This document shows positions 49,354 through 58,035 of a stretch of 64,000 nt of DNA, one piece after another (positions within the stretch are counted from its first letter, which is position 1; every line of letters starts with the position of its first letter). Position numbers and translations under genes: made by a program. The DNA comes from Nocardioides luteus. GTDB taxonomy: Bacteria; Actinomycetota; Actinomycetes; Propionibacteriales; Nocardioidaceae. Below the pieces are notes generated by a model, which was given only the letters and a program-made list of their open reading frames with translations, was not told the DNA's origin and did not search any database. The DNA lies in NCBI RefSeq assembly GCF_000960475.2, contig NZ_JZDQ02000008.1, forward strand, positions 62,001 to 126,000, given 5' to 3'.

Positions 49354-51297
49354 TCAGCTTGTGCCGGACCCCGCGCCACCTCGTGTCAGCGACCCGTGGA
49401 TCTGCAATGCCGCGAAGGCGACCAGGAGGCCGCCGGCGATGCCGATCCATCCGGCGGCACGTACCTCGCCTTGCTCGCCGATCGCCTGCAAGGCCGCCAG
49501 GACGACCCCGAGGTAGTGGACCGCGGCGAGGGTACCGGCCGAGAGCAGGACGGCGGTCGCGAACCGACGCCGGGAGGAGAGCGTCAGCAGGCCGACGGCC
49601 AGGCAGCCGACCACGGCCACCGGCTCGAAGATGTACTCGGCGCTCGCGCCTTCCTCGACCTCGGTCCAGAACGAGCTGTAGCCGTCGTAGGGGAGGAACA
49701 GCGCGAGGACGGCCAGCCCTGTGCCCGCCAGGGCCGATACGAGCCAGACGGGCTCGACGTTCCCATGATCGCGGTCCGTCGAGGAGACGCTCAGGCACGC
49801 CCGGCCTGCCACGACGGCCACCACGGCGCCGCCTACGACGAGCAGGCCCAGGACGGCACCGATGACGCCGATGTCCTCGACGGAGAACTTCACCAGTCCG
49901 ATGCCGGCGGCGGCCATGAGGATTCCGACCACCAGGAACAGTCCTGCTGCGCCGGCGGTGGGCAGCTGCTGACGGCGGAGTCGGCCCGCCGCGAGGAGGA
50001 GGGCAACGGCTGCGAGCGCTGCCTCGAACGGCGCGACGACCGCGAACGAGTTCCAGGCAGTCGTGGAGTCGGCCAGCAGCGGCAACGGGACCGCCGCCAG
50101 AAGCGCTACGGCAGCCAGTGATGCGGCGGTCGGCCCCCACGATGGGGGCGGGGGCTCGGTCGCTGCCACCGGCCGCGGTCTGTGCTCGGGTCTGTGCTCG
50201 GGCTCGGGCTCGGGCTCGCGTTCGGGCTCGGGTTCGCGTGCGAGAGGGACTTCGGCCGCCGGTGCAGGTGGTTCCGGTGGGGGCGGCGCGACGGTCGGCT
50301 GCACCGGGGCTGGCGGTGGCGGTGGGGGAGGAGGCTCGGGCCTGCGAGCTCGCTCGGCCGACCCACGTACGACACGCTGTGTGTCGTGCTCAGCCATCTC
50401 GTCCAGCACCGCACGGGCCGCGGCGGCGCGGGCGGGGTCCTCGTCGTCCAGCAGCGCTGCCAGCTCCTCGACCGCACCGAGACGTACGTTGGTGAACGGA
50501 CTGGAGATGGCACCACGCAGGTCGGCCAACAGGTCCACCGGTTCAGGCGGGCGGTTGCTGCGGGCGATGAAGAAGTCCCCCTGCACGTCGAAGACCCACT
50601 TGCCCGGAGTCTGCGACGGCGTGACGGTCCGCACCCGGTCGAAGGCGAAGTCGTACAGCTCGTCGACCGACACGAACCCGTCACGGTCCAGGTCCGCCTC
50701 GCCGGTGGCCAGGCCCTCGACCAGCGCCGAGGTGAACACCGACGGCTTCCCCTGGCCGGCGAGCTGGTCGCCCTCGAACGAGTACTCCATCGCGCTCGAC
50801 GCCGTCAGCACGATCCGCCCGCGGCCGTCGAAGCGCTCCATGATGTCCATGCGCTCGTCGCCGCGATTCATCATCCCGCGCGCGAACGCGCCGCTGTAGC
50901 AGCAGTCGAGGAGCAGCACGATGCGCCGGGACCGGCTCTTCGTCATCTGCCGGTTCACGTAGTCGGCGGGCAGGGACGTGGCGTCCAGGTGGTCGATCTC
51001 GGTGTCCGGCGTCGCGAAGTAGAGCCGCCCGTCCTCGTCCTTCACCCCGTGGCACGAGAGATGCAGCAGGAGAAGATCGTCGGGCCCGCGGTCGTCGAAG
51101 AAGGTCGAGACCTTACGCCGGACCACATGCTCCGGCTCGTTGAGCGACACCTCGACCTCGAAGCCGCCGATCTCGGCGTTCCGGAGTACGCCGGCCAGCT
51201 GCTCGGCGTCGGTGGCGGGCGCGCGAAGCCTGCTCAACCGCTGGTCGTGGTACGTGTCGTTCGCCACCACCAGCGCGCTGCGCCGCCCCGTGGTCAT
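49354..51297 (-). CDS. Caspase-domain membrane protein (conflict-system effector candidate)
   Basis: A 647-residue protein. Residues 1-250 are a C14 caspase-like peptidase domain with the catalytic pair H83 (LHLSCHGVKDE) and C133 (LLLDCCYSGAF). Around residues 202-213 a DLDRDGFVSVDE loop matches an EF-hand calcium site. Helical repeats (residues 255-310), a long proline-rich, charge-alternating stretch (318-385, with EPEPEPE runs) and several membrane helices follow. The gene overlaps the EACC1 gene by four bases, a known pairing in actinobacterial conflict systems. The protein is presumably a protease released by signalling and acts at the membrane; target unknown. Confidence 0.85.
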   Translation of the reverse strand: MTTGRRSALVVANDTYHDQRLSRLRAPATDAEQLAGVLRNAEIGGFEVEVSLNEPEHVVRRKVSTFFDDRGPDDLLLLHLSCHGVKDEDGRLYFATPDTEIDHLDATSLPADYVNRQMTKSRSRRIVLLLDCCYSGAFARGMMNRGDERMDIMERFDGRGRIVLTASSAMEYSFEGDQLAGQGKPSVFTSALVEGLATGEADLDRDGFVSVDELYDFAFDRVRTVTPSQTPGKWVFDVQGDFFIARSNRPPEPVDLLADLRGAISSPFTNVRLGAVEELAALLDDEDPARAAAARAVLDEMAEHDTQRVVRGSAERARRPEPPPPPPPPAPVQPTVAPPPPEPPAPAAEVPLAREPEPEREPEPEPEHRPEHRPRPVAATEPPPPSWGPTAASLAAVALLAAVPLPLLADSTTAWNSFAVVAPFEAALAAVALLLAAGRLRRQQLPTAGAAGLFLVVGILMAAAGIGLVKFSVEDIGVIGAVLGLLVVGGAVVAVVAGRACLSVSSTDRDHGNVEPVWLVSALAGTGLAVLALFLPYDGYSSFWTEVEEGASAEYIFEPVAVVGCLAVGLLTLSSRRRFATAVLLSAGTLAAVHYLGVVLAALQAIGEQGEVRAAGWIGIAGGLLVAFAALQIHGSLTRGGAGSGTS

Positions 51298-51701
51298 GGC
51301 GCCGGCGAGGAAGCAGGCGGGCCCGCCTCCTCTGACGCGTGCAGGGCGGCGACGAACTCATCGATGAGTCGATCCTGCTGCTCCCGCGACGCCGAGTCGA
51401 TCTTGAGCGTCTGGTCGCCGATGGTGAGCTCCACCGCGTGGGCACCGCGGCTGGAGGACATCCATCCCCGTATCGCCCCCACGATGGCGGTCACCGCGAC
51501 CAGCGGCTCCTGGAAGGCCACGATCAGCACCCCGATCGCCGCCAGGTCGATGCCACGGGTGCCGGCGGGCGCCTCGCCCGCGCTCGCGCGCTCGACATCG
51601 TCGACGCCGAGGTCCAGCAGTTCCCTGCGCAGGACCGAACTGAACTCCTCGAGACGCTCCACATCAGGATCGTGGATCGTGATGGTCATCTGCCGACTCA
51701 T
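51294..51701 (-). CDS. EACC1-like effector-associated protein
   Basis: A 135-residue protein with an N-terminal short beta-strand segment, a central membrane-like hydrophobic stretch (IDLAAIGVLIVAFQEPLVAVTAIVG) and a C-terminal VELTIGDQTLKIDSASREQQ motif, matching the effector-associated constant component 1 family. EACC1 proteins are placed next to caspase, TIR and other effectors in actinobacterial conflict systems and are thought to couple them to a trigger. GAGGAG precedes the ATG, and the gene runs directly into the caspase gene (ATGA). Confidence 0.75.
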   Translation of the reverse strand: MSRQMTITIHDPDVERLEEFSSVLRRELLDLGVDDVERASAGEAPAGTRGIDLAAIGVLIVAFQEPLVAVTAIVGAIRGWMSSSRGAHAVELTIGDQTLKIDSASREQQDRLIDEFVAALHASEEAGPPASSPAP

Positions 51702-51930
51702 CCGCGGCTCCTCGCTTCAAACTCCCCCTACTGTCAGTGTCCTCCCAGGCCGTGGGCTCGTCAGCGATTTCACGACAGGATCTGACCGATCTGGAGTAGC
51801 AAGCACCGCCTGCGGGCATCTTGCTTCCGGGTCGCGGCGCGATGGCGCAGGCCGGGAAGTGCGCTGAGCAGGGGGTCCTGATGGCGTGGCCGAGCCCGGC
51901 CCGGGCGGGCTCGGCGAAGAGGCGTGGACG

Positions 51931-52533
51931 TCAGGCCATCTCGGGGACGTGCAGGTGGGCGTACGCGAGGTCGAACTCGTGCACGTCGACGATGTCGCCG
52001 CCCGCGTCGCTCGCGGTCCGGTTGCGCATGTCGTTGGCCGCCGCGCGGCTTGCTTCCATCGCGGCGCGGGACTCCCAGGCCGTGGTGGCGCAGCCCAGGC
52101 CGGAGGACCGGTTCACCAGCAGGCTCGCGCTGCAGAACCCGTCGGTCTGCTCGAGCTGGGGAAGGATCCCGACCCGGAAGGTCTCGGTCATGGTGTCGAG
52201 GTCACCCTGCAGCCAGCTGACTCGGGCGCACTCGCCGTGGTGGTTACGGTGCATGACGACGATCTCCCACTCGTCGACCTGCATGGAGCCGCCGAGGATG
52301 TCCTTCCCCCGATCGCGTAGCGGACGAAGCTGCTCATCGCTGGCGCGCATGGCCGCCTCGTCTTCCCACGAGCTTGTCGCGATGCACTGGCCGGTCTCGC
52401 GGTCGACCAGCATCGAGAGGCCGCGACAGCCCTCGATGCTGTCGAGCGTGGGCCCGGCCTCGTTCTTGACGAACGTGATGCCCGCGTCGATGTTGCCGGG
52501 ACTTCCGTGGAACGTAGTGGAACGTGCGTACAC
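51931..52533 (-). CDS. Antibiotic biosynthesis monooxygenase-like (ABM) protein, tandem
   Basis: A 200-residue protein with two ABM-like ferredoxin folds. The first shows IDAGITFVKNEAGPTLDSIE with ISTSSWEDEAAMRASDEQL-type motif; the second shows MTETFRVGILPQLEQTDGFC with CATTAWESRAAMEASRAAA. Proteins of this kind are stand-alone quinol oxidases or heme-oxygenase relatives, but often no activity is known. GTG start at 52533 is chosen for AAAGGAG upstream; the long N-terminal extension is rejected. Confidence 0.8.
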   Translation of the reverse strand: MYARSTTFHGSPGNIDAGITFVKNEAGPTLDSIEGCRGLSMLVDRETGQCIATSSWEDEAAMRASDEQLRPLRDRGKDILGGSMQVDEWEIVVMHRNHHGECARVSWLQGDLDTMTETFRVGILPQLEQTDGFCSASLLVNRSSGLGCATTAWESRAAMEASRAAANDMRNRTASDAGGDIVDVHEFDLAYAHLHVPEMA

Positions 52534-52786
52534 AGCCCGCTCCTTTCTAGGACAGGGCAGTGCCCGACCGGCACCGCCGGTAGTTCCCTGTCTACCCCTC
52601 TGCGTGCTGGGACGCCATACCCAAGGTCCGTGGTTCTCGGCCCCCGGTTGGGCTGAGTCCGACATTCGTCTGTGGTGGCTGAAGGCCTCCTCGGATGTCC
52701 CCTCGCGGCGGTGCGACGTAGAACCTCTCTGCCAGCCGGGGTTGCACGCCAGATCGAAGTTCGCTGCGTAATGGCAAGATGACTAC

Positions 52787-53119
52787 ATGGCATCGGACTC
52801 CCGGATGGTGGCATTGGGTTTCGGAAAGTTCGCGCGCGCCGACCGCATCTTCGCCCTGGAGCGCATCACCGGGGAGGAACGCGGTGATGGCCGCCGCACT
52901 CGAGTCTGGATCGACGGGGTCACCGACCCCTTGATCGCGTCTCGGACCGAGATCACGATCCTTCGCGATATGGGCCAGGAGTCCGCGGCCACCGCACCCG
53001 CGCTCGACGAGGCAATGGACCTCGCCGCGCGTCTGGCGGCCGCGGCTGAGGAGGGTCGGGTGGATCTGAGCGATCTGGGTCGTCGTGCGCGACGCCTCCT
53101 CGCCACGACGACGCCCTAG
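52787..53119 (+). CDS. RemA-like (DUF370) small protein
   Basis: A 110-residue protein whose first 70 residues resemble the RemA/YlzA family: VALGFGKFARADRIFALERI, GRRTRVWIDG and ASRTEITILRD, corresponding to the family's strand-turn elements. In Bacillus RemA is a DNA-binding activator that wraps DNA. The rest is a helical, alanine-rich tail. The gene is isolated, next to a phage-like helicase gene. Relationship is moderate and inferred by eye. Confidence 0.55.
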   Translation: MASDSRMVALGFGKFARADRIFALERITGEERGDGRRTRVWIDGVTDPLIASRTEITILRDMGQESAATAPALDEAMDLAARLAAAAEEGRVDLSDLGRRARRLLATTTP

Positions 53120-53254
53120 GAACGGGAGACCTCGACCGCCCGCCCCTTCGGTGAGTGACCCATCGCGGCGATGTAGCGCGCTCGCGGCGGAATGCGGCGC
53201 CAGCCCTGCATAGGTTTCTCCACGGTGACGGTGTGACTTGCAGGAGCCGAGAGG

Positions 53255-54988
53255 TCAGTCGCCGCCCTCGGTCAGGGTGGCGGAGGGAAGCCAGTCGGCG
53301 CCGAGGAGGTGGGCGACGCCGGCGAGGCCGGTGGTGTCGCCTCCCACCGTGTCAGAGGCGGCAGCGATCCGCTCGACCATCACCCTGCCGACCTGCTCTT
53401 CGACGGTGCCCTCGGCGTAGGCGATGTGCCACGGCGAGAGCTGGTGGTCGCGGTGGGTGCGGCCGGTCACCTGCCGTCCCGCGATGCCTGAGAAGCGGGC
53501 CTGGTGGAAGACGCCGACCCGCGGCTCGCTGCTGGCCCGGCGACCGTCGGCGAGGGTTTCGCCGGCGTGCAGGCTGATCGAGGCGACAGTGGTGAAGACG
53601 CAGACTTTCGCCTGTCCGGTCTGGAACCGGAGCCGCTCGGCCTCTGCGTCGAACCGGTCGCGGCCGTAGATCGTGGCGACTTCGAGGCCGGAGTCACGCA
53701 GTCGGTCGGCGATCGGGTCGGCGGCGGTCGCGACGAACTCGACCGAGCACGCCACCTGTCGCTCGGCCTCGACCTGCTGGACGATCCAGGCGACCGTGGA
53801 GTCGACGCGTATCAGCCCGGCCTTCTGTCGGAAGCGCAGCAGCGCTGCCCGCCCCTTTGCGACATTGCGGCCACGCCGGGCGATGTCCATCTCGCGGCAG
53901 AACTCTCCCCATTCGGCCTCGTACGCAGTCCGCTCCGACGGCGTGAGTGCCACCGGCATGCCGGAGATCGGCACCGGTCCCCATGGTGCCGCGCGGTGCA
54001 GCATCGCGGGCGGTCGCTCGTCCTCGAGCCAGCCGCGGACCAGCTTGAGGTCGGCGGCGCGCCGCGCCGGGTCGGAGGTCCAGGTTGCGCCGTAGCGTCC
54101 CCGCTCGATCCCGATCCCGTTGCGCTCGAGCGCGGTGGCGAACGTGGCGCCGGGCTGGGTCGCCGAGGTCCACTCCTGCATCGGCTCGCCGAGGACTTGC
54201 GCATAGGCCGGGGCGAGGTAGGGCAGGTCGAGCGGCGTGTGCCCGGGCGTCGCGGTCGTCGCGATGATGAAGGGGGCTTTGTCGTGTGGCCGCCCGTGGC
54301 CCGAGATCCGCGCCCAGAGCTTCCACCGCTTCGTCGTCGTACGTCGCAGCGCGTGCGCCTCGTCCGCGATGATCACGTCCCACGCGTGATCCTTGACCTT
54401 CTCCAGGCGGTCCCATGTGATCACGACCCATTCGAGACCGCCGTCGCCAAGCGCGGCGATCGTGCGGCACCAGTGGCCGATCGTGATCGCGGCAGGGCGG
54501 TCGGCCACGACCAGCACCCGTCGCGCACCGCGGAGGTCGCCCACCGCTGTCGCCCCGAGGACCGCGGAGATCGTCTTGCCCACGCCGGGCTCGTCGGCCA
54601 GCAGGAACTGCCGTCCGCCTGCCGCAGCACGCGCCGCGATAGCGTCAGCAGCCTCGTACTGGATCTGCCGCGGCTCGAGCGCGTCGGTCGGCTCGGGGCT
54701 CCGTGTCGGCATGTCGGGACTGAGGGTGCTCTCGATGAACCGACCGAGCGTGTACGGACGCGGCGCGTAGGGCGCGAGGTGCGCCGGCAGCGCGCGCCCG
54801 ACGTACAGGTGCGTCTTGACTCCCGGGTGCCATGCGGCGCCTTCGACCTGGGTGCCGTAAGGAACGTCGAGCACCCACAGCCGCTCGCCCGGACCGACGG
54901 CGGGCAGCGGCCGGCTCGGTTGCCGCGTCCCGCTACGGCGCGTACGCCCGCCGCGGCGACGAGCACTGGATCGGCGAGGACTGGCCAC
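53255..54988 (-). CDS. Phage-style SNF2/DEAH-type helicase
   Basis: A 577-residue superfamily 2 helicase, short for a cellular SNF2 enzyme. The Walker A motif lies at 132-139 (DEPGVGKT), the Walker B DEAH at 209-212 and the C-terminal motif VI region at VTGRTHRDHQ. There is no accessory domain; such stand-alone helicases are common in actinophages and prophages. A GTG serves as start. The N-terminal basic segment (SSARRRGGRTRRSG) is unusual. It follows HrpB and lies in a run of genes with a mobile look, so horizontal transfer is possible. Confidence 0.8.
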   Translation of the reverse strand: MASPRRSSARRRGGRTRRSGTRQPSRPLPAVGPGERLWVLDVPYGTQVEGAAWHPGVKTHLYVGRALPAHLAPYAPRPYTLGRFIESTLSPDMPTRSPEPTDALEPRQIQYEAADAIAARAAAGGRQFLLADEPGVGKTISAVLGATAVGDLRGARRVLVVADRPAAITIGHWCRTIAALGDGGLEWVVITWDRLEKVKDHAWDVIIADEAHALRRTTTKRWKLWARISGHGRPHDKAPFIIATTATPGHTPLDLPYLAPAYAQVLGEPMQEWTSATQPGATFATALERNGIGIERGRYGATWTSDPARRAADLKLVRGWLEDERPPAMLHRAAPWGPVPISGMPVALTPSERTAYEAEWGEFCREMDIARRGRNVAKGRAALLRFRQKAGLIRVDSTVAWIVQQVEAERQVACSVEFVATAADPIADRLRDSGLEVATIYGRDRFDAEAERLRFQTGQAKVCVFTTVASISLHAGETLADGRRASSEPRVGVFHQARFSGIAGRQVTGRTHRDHQLSPWHIAYAEGTVEEQVGRVMVERIAAASDTVGGDTTGLAGVAHLLGADWLPSATLTEGGD

Positions 54989-55062
54989 CCCTCGACGCTA
55001 TCGGGGTCTCCTTCATGTGCAGAGATGGCTCGCCCACGTCGGTCGGCGAGTCGACCGGCCGC

Positions 55063-57609
55063 TCACCTTCGGCGGCGGGGGTTGTTCGTACGCGCGGTGG
55101 CCGGTGCGCTGCGGGGATCCTCCGGCCAGGCGTGCTTGGGATAGCGCCCGCGCAGATCAGCACGAACGCCGGGGTAGCCGTTGTCCCAGAAGGACTCCAG
55201 GTCTGCAGTGACGGCTGCCGGGCGTCGCGCGGGGGAGAGCAGATGCAGCAGGAGCGGGACCCGGCCGTCCGCGAGGGCCGGCGCTGCGGTCCAGCCGAAG
55301 ACCTCTTGGATGCGCACAGCGAGCACCGGTTGTTCGGCGGAGTAGTCGATCCGCACGCTCGACCCGCTGGGGACCTGAACTCGCTCGGGAGCCAGATCGT
55401 CGAGCCTGCCTGCCTGCGGCCACGGCACCATCGCCAGTAGCGCGGTGGCCACGTCGACGCGACGAAGATCCTGGGCCGAGCGAACCCGCGCCAGCTGGGG
55501 CCCGAGCCACGACTGGAGGTTCTGCGTCAGTGCCGCGTCGCTCACGTCGGGCCACGGGTCGCCGAGCGTACGGTGCAGGAAGTCGAGGCGGGCGCGCAGC
55601 GCCGTGGCCGCCTCCGGCCAGGCGAAGAGAGCGATTCCCTCACGTGCCACCGCCTCTCGGATCGCGTCGGCCACGGCCTGCGCGGGTGGATCGCTGAGCG
55701 GGACGGAGCGGAGTTCGATCGCGCCCAGCAGCGTACGTCGGCGAGCCAGCACCCGCCCTTCGGTCCAGGTGACCTCATCCACCTCGGTCCACAGGGACCC
55801 GGCCGCCTCCAGCGCGAGGTCCTCGGTGAGCGGGGCCGCCGATCGGATCCGGGCTTCACGCTGCCCGGGCCGTCGCTCCGCGTCTCCGACCGCGAGCCAC
55901 TCCATTCCGACCAAGGGCCCCGGAGCACGCGGATCGAGCGCCGCGCCCGTTCCGGACGTCATCAAGTAGCTCGAGGCACTCGAACGCTTGCGCGCAATCC
56001 GGTCCGGATGCGCCAGGGCCACCACCAGCCCCACCGCCACGTCATCGGTGAGTGCTCGGGCTGCCTGGGAATGGTCCGACGCGTTGCTCCGTCCGCCCGT
56101 GGTGCCCTGCTTCTCGACGATCGTCTCCAAGCGGGTGGCCTGGCTGCGCCACGAGCCCGCACGCTGGTTGCCACGGAGCGACCGGAGCGCGGCAACCAGG
56201 TCGCCGCCGGGAGCACGTACGTCCTCGCTCAGCATCGCGACCACCTCTGAGGCGCGCTTGGCTCCGACGAGACCAGCCCCGTCGATGAGGGCACGCGCCA
56301 GCCTGGGGTCGGTCGGCACGCCGGCGATGACCCGGCCTCGCGGGGTGGCTCTGCCGTCCTCGGCCATCGCCCCCAGATCCACCAGCACCTCCTTGGCCGA
56401 CGACAAGGCATGCGCCGGTGGCTGGTCGAGCAGCGCCAGATCGCGCACGTCGAGACTGCCCCAGCACGCCACCTCCAAGGCGAAGGCCGTCAGATCGGCG
56501 GTGGCGATCTCGGGCTCCGGATGAGCGGCCAGATGCGCGTGCTCCGCCTCGGACCAACAACGCAGCACGGCCCCCGGCCCCAGCCGTCCGGCCCGACCTG
56601 CCCGCTGCTCGGCCGCTGCCCGGCTCACCGCGACGGTGACCAGGGAAGCCAGTCCGCGGCGGTGGTCGGTGCGCGGCTCGCGCGAGAATCCGGCATCCAC
56701 CACGACACGTACCCCAGGTACGGTCAGCGACGACTCGGCGACCGCGGTCGAGACGATCACTCGTCGACGCGGGCCCTCGCTGAGCGCACGATCCTGCTCG
56801 GCGAAGGACAGACGTCCGTGCAGGGCGTGCACGTCCGCGTCCACGCCGGCTAGGCGACGTACGGTCGCCTCGACCTCCGCGACACCCGGCACGAAGACCA
56901 GGACGTCACCCTCGTGCTCGACGAGCGCACGTCGTACGGTCGATGCGATATGGTCGTGGAAGGCCGGGGTGATGCCCCGCTCGTCGGTGCGGCGTACCCC
57001 CGCAGGTGGCGGGCACCAGATCGCCTCGACCGGGTGGAGCGCACCCGGGACCCGGATCACCGGAGTGCCGCCCCCACCGAGCAGCGCGGCCGTCCGCTCG
57101 GCCTCGATGGTGGCCGACATCGCCACCAGCGCCAGGTCCTCACGCAGGTTGGCCCTGATGTCGATGAGCAGCGCCAGGGTCAGATCCGCGTCGAGGTGGC
57201 GTTCGTGCACTTCGTCGAGTACGACGGCGCCGACGCCGGGCAGCTCGGGATCGTGTTGGACCCGCCGGAGCAGCAGCCCGGTCGTGACGATCTCGACACG
57301 TGTACGTCGACTGGTGCGTCGGTCTCCGCGCACGGAGTATCCGACCGTCTCGCCAACCGGTTCGCCCAGGAGGTGCGCCAGCCGACGGGCAGCAGCACGG
57401 GCTGCGATGCGGCTGGGCTGCGTGACGACGACCCGTCCGGCGACAACCTCGGCGACCGCGGGCGGGACCAAGGTCGTCTTGCCGGTGCCCGGCGGTGCGT
57501 GGACCACCGCGGCTCCGCGGGCGCGAAGCGCCTGGCCGAGAGCGGCCAAGCCTGCGGTGACCGGCAGATCGGGCGGCGCGGCAAGCAGACTGCGCAGAAG
57601 GTCGGACAC
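55063..57609 (-). CDS. hrpB: ATP-dependent helicase HrpB
   Basis: An 848-residue DEAH-box helicase of the HrpB family. Walker A (PPGTGKTTLVPP) covers residues 39-50, the DEVH-type Walker B lies in LDEVHERHLDADL, and later motifs (VIVSTAVAESSLTVPG, RAGRAGRLGPG) are intact. The HrpB-specific C-terminal region and helicase-associated domains follow. The length is usual for the family. GTG start next to AGGA. HrpB is a broadly conserved helicase of unclear cellular role, and here it is probably a chromosomal gene. Confidence 0.93.
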   Translation of the reverse strand: MSDLLRSLLAAPPDLPVTAGLAALGQALRARGAAVVHAPPGTGKTTLVPPAVAEVVAGRVVVTQPSRIAARAAARRLAHLLGEPVGETVGYSVRGDRRTSRRTRVEIVTTGLLLRRVQHDPELPGVGAVVLDEVHERHLDADLTLALLIDIRANLREDLALVAMSATIEAERTAALLGGGGTPVIRVPGALHPVEAIWCPPPAGVRRTDERGITPAFHDHIASTVRRALVEHEGDVLVFVPGVAEVEATVRRLAGVDADVHALHGRLSFAEQDRALSEGPRRRVIVSTAVAESSLTVPGVRVVVDAGFSREPRTDHRRGLASLVTVAVSRAAAEQRAGRAGRLGPGAVLRCWSEAEHAHLAAHPEPEIATADLTAFALEVACWGSLDVRDLALLDQPPAHALSSAKEVLVDLGAMAEDGRATPRGRVIAGVPTDPRLARALIDGAGLVGAKRASEVVAMLSEDVRAPGGDLVAALRSLRGNQRAGSWRSQATRLETIVEKQGTTGGRSNASDHSQAARALTDDVAVGLVVALAHPDRIARKRSSASSYLMTSGTGAALDPRAPGPLVGMEWLAVGDAERRPGQREARIRSAAPLTEDLALEAAGSLWTEVDEVTWTEGRVLARRRTLLGAIELRSVPLSDPPAQAVADAIREAVAREGIALFAWPEAATALRARLDFLHRTLGDPWPDVSDAALTQNLQSWLGPQLARVRSAQDLRRVDVATALLAMVPWPQAGRLDDLAPERVQVPSGSSVRIDYSAEQPVLAVRIQEVFGWTAAPALADGRVPLLLHLLSPARRPAAVTADLESFWDNGYPGVRADLRGRYPKHAWPEDPRSAPATARTNNPRRRR

Positions 57610-58035
57610 TCCTGCAGTGTGCCTGACGTGCCTCGGTCGGTGTCGCGTCGGCGCCGAGGACTGTCACCACGACGACGCCCGAGCAGAACGAGCTCATCGT
57701 CTGACGCATCGAATCGGGGATTGCGATCCGGGACTGGTGGATGTGGGGAGCAGTGCTGAAAGGGCCATGTGTCTCAGGCTCGTCGCGTCCGCAGCCGGTC
57801 GCTGTCCGGTGTCCACAGCGCTCCAGCCGATCGGCGCAGCATCGGCCACTCGCACCTCCGTCCACCACCGCCTCAAGCCTCGACACAGTTGGTGCGTCCC
57901 ACTGGCGGCGGAAGGACGCAGGTTCGGAGCGCGGTGTTCGCGGCGTGGCCGTGGCGGCCCAACAGCCGATAGAGATGTAAGACGAGCAGAATCGCAGGAG
58001 GGCCGCCCTGCCGCCCGATGCGTAGCTCCATCGAC
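57610..58035. other. Intergenic region between hrpB and the lower-G+C island
   Basis: About 425 bases without a recognised gene; it covers the change from high to lower G+C. I see no tRNA or clear att-like repeat. The right part ends at the stop of the first HEPN-like gene. Confidence 0.4.

Noticed and set aside
46071-49379. A 1102-residue open frame on the minus strand across the phosphoesterase gene
   Set aside because: It lies antisense to a protein with clear catalytic motifs and membrane helices, is rich in Arg, Pro, Gly and Asp, and shows no domain. High-G+C genes often leave long open antisense frames.
50160-50345. Tandem-like ggctcg/ggctcggg runs
   Set aside because: They encode the alternating Glu-Pro and Pro-rich linker of the caspase protein and are not a separate repeat element.
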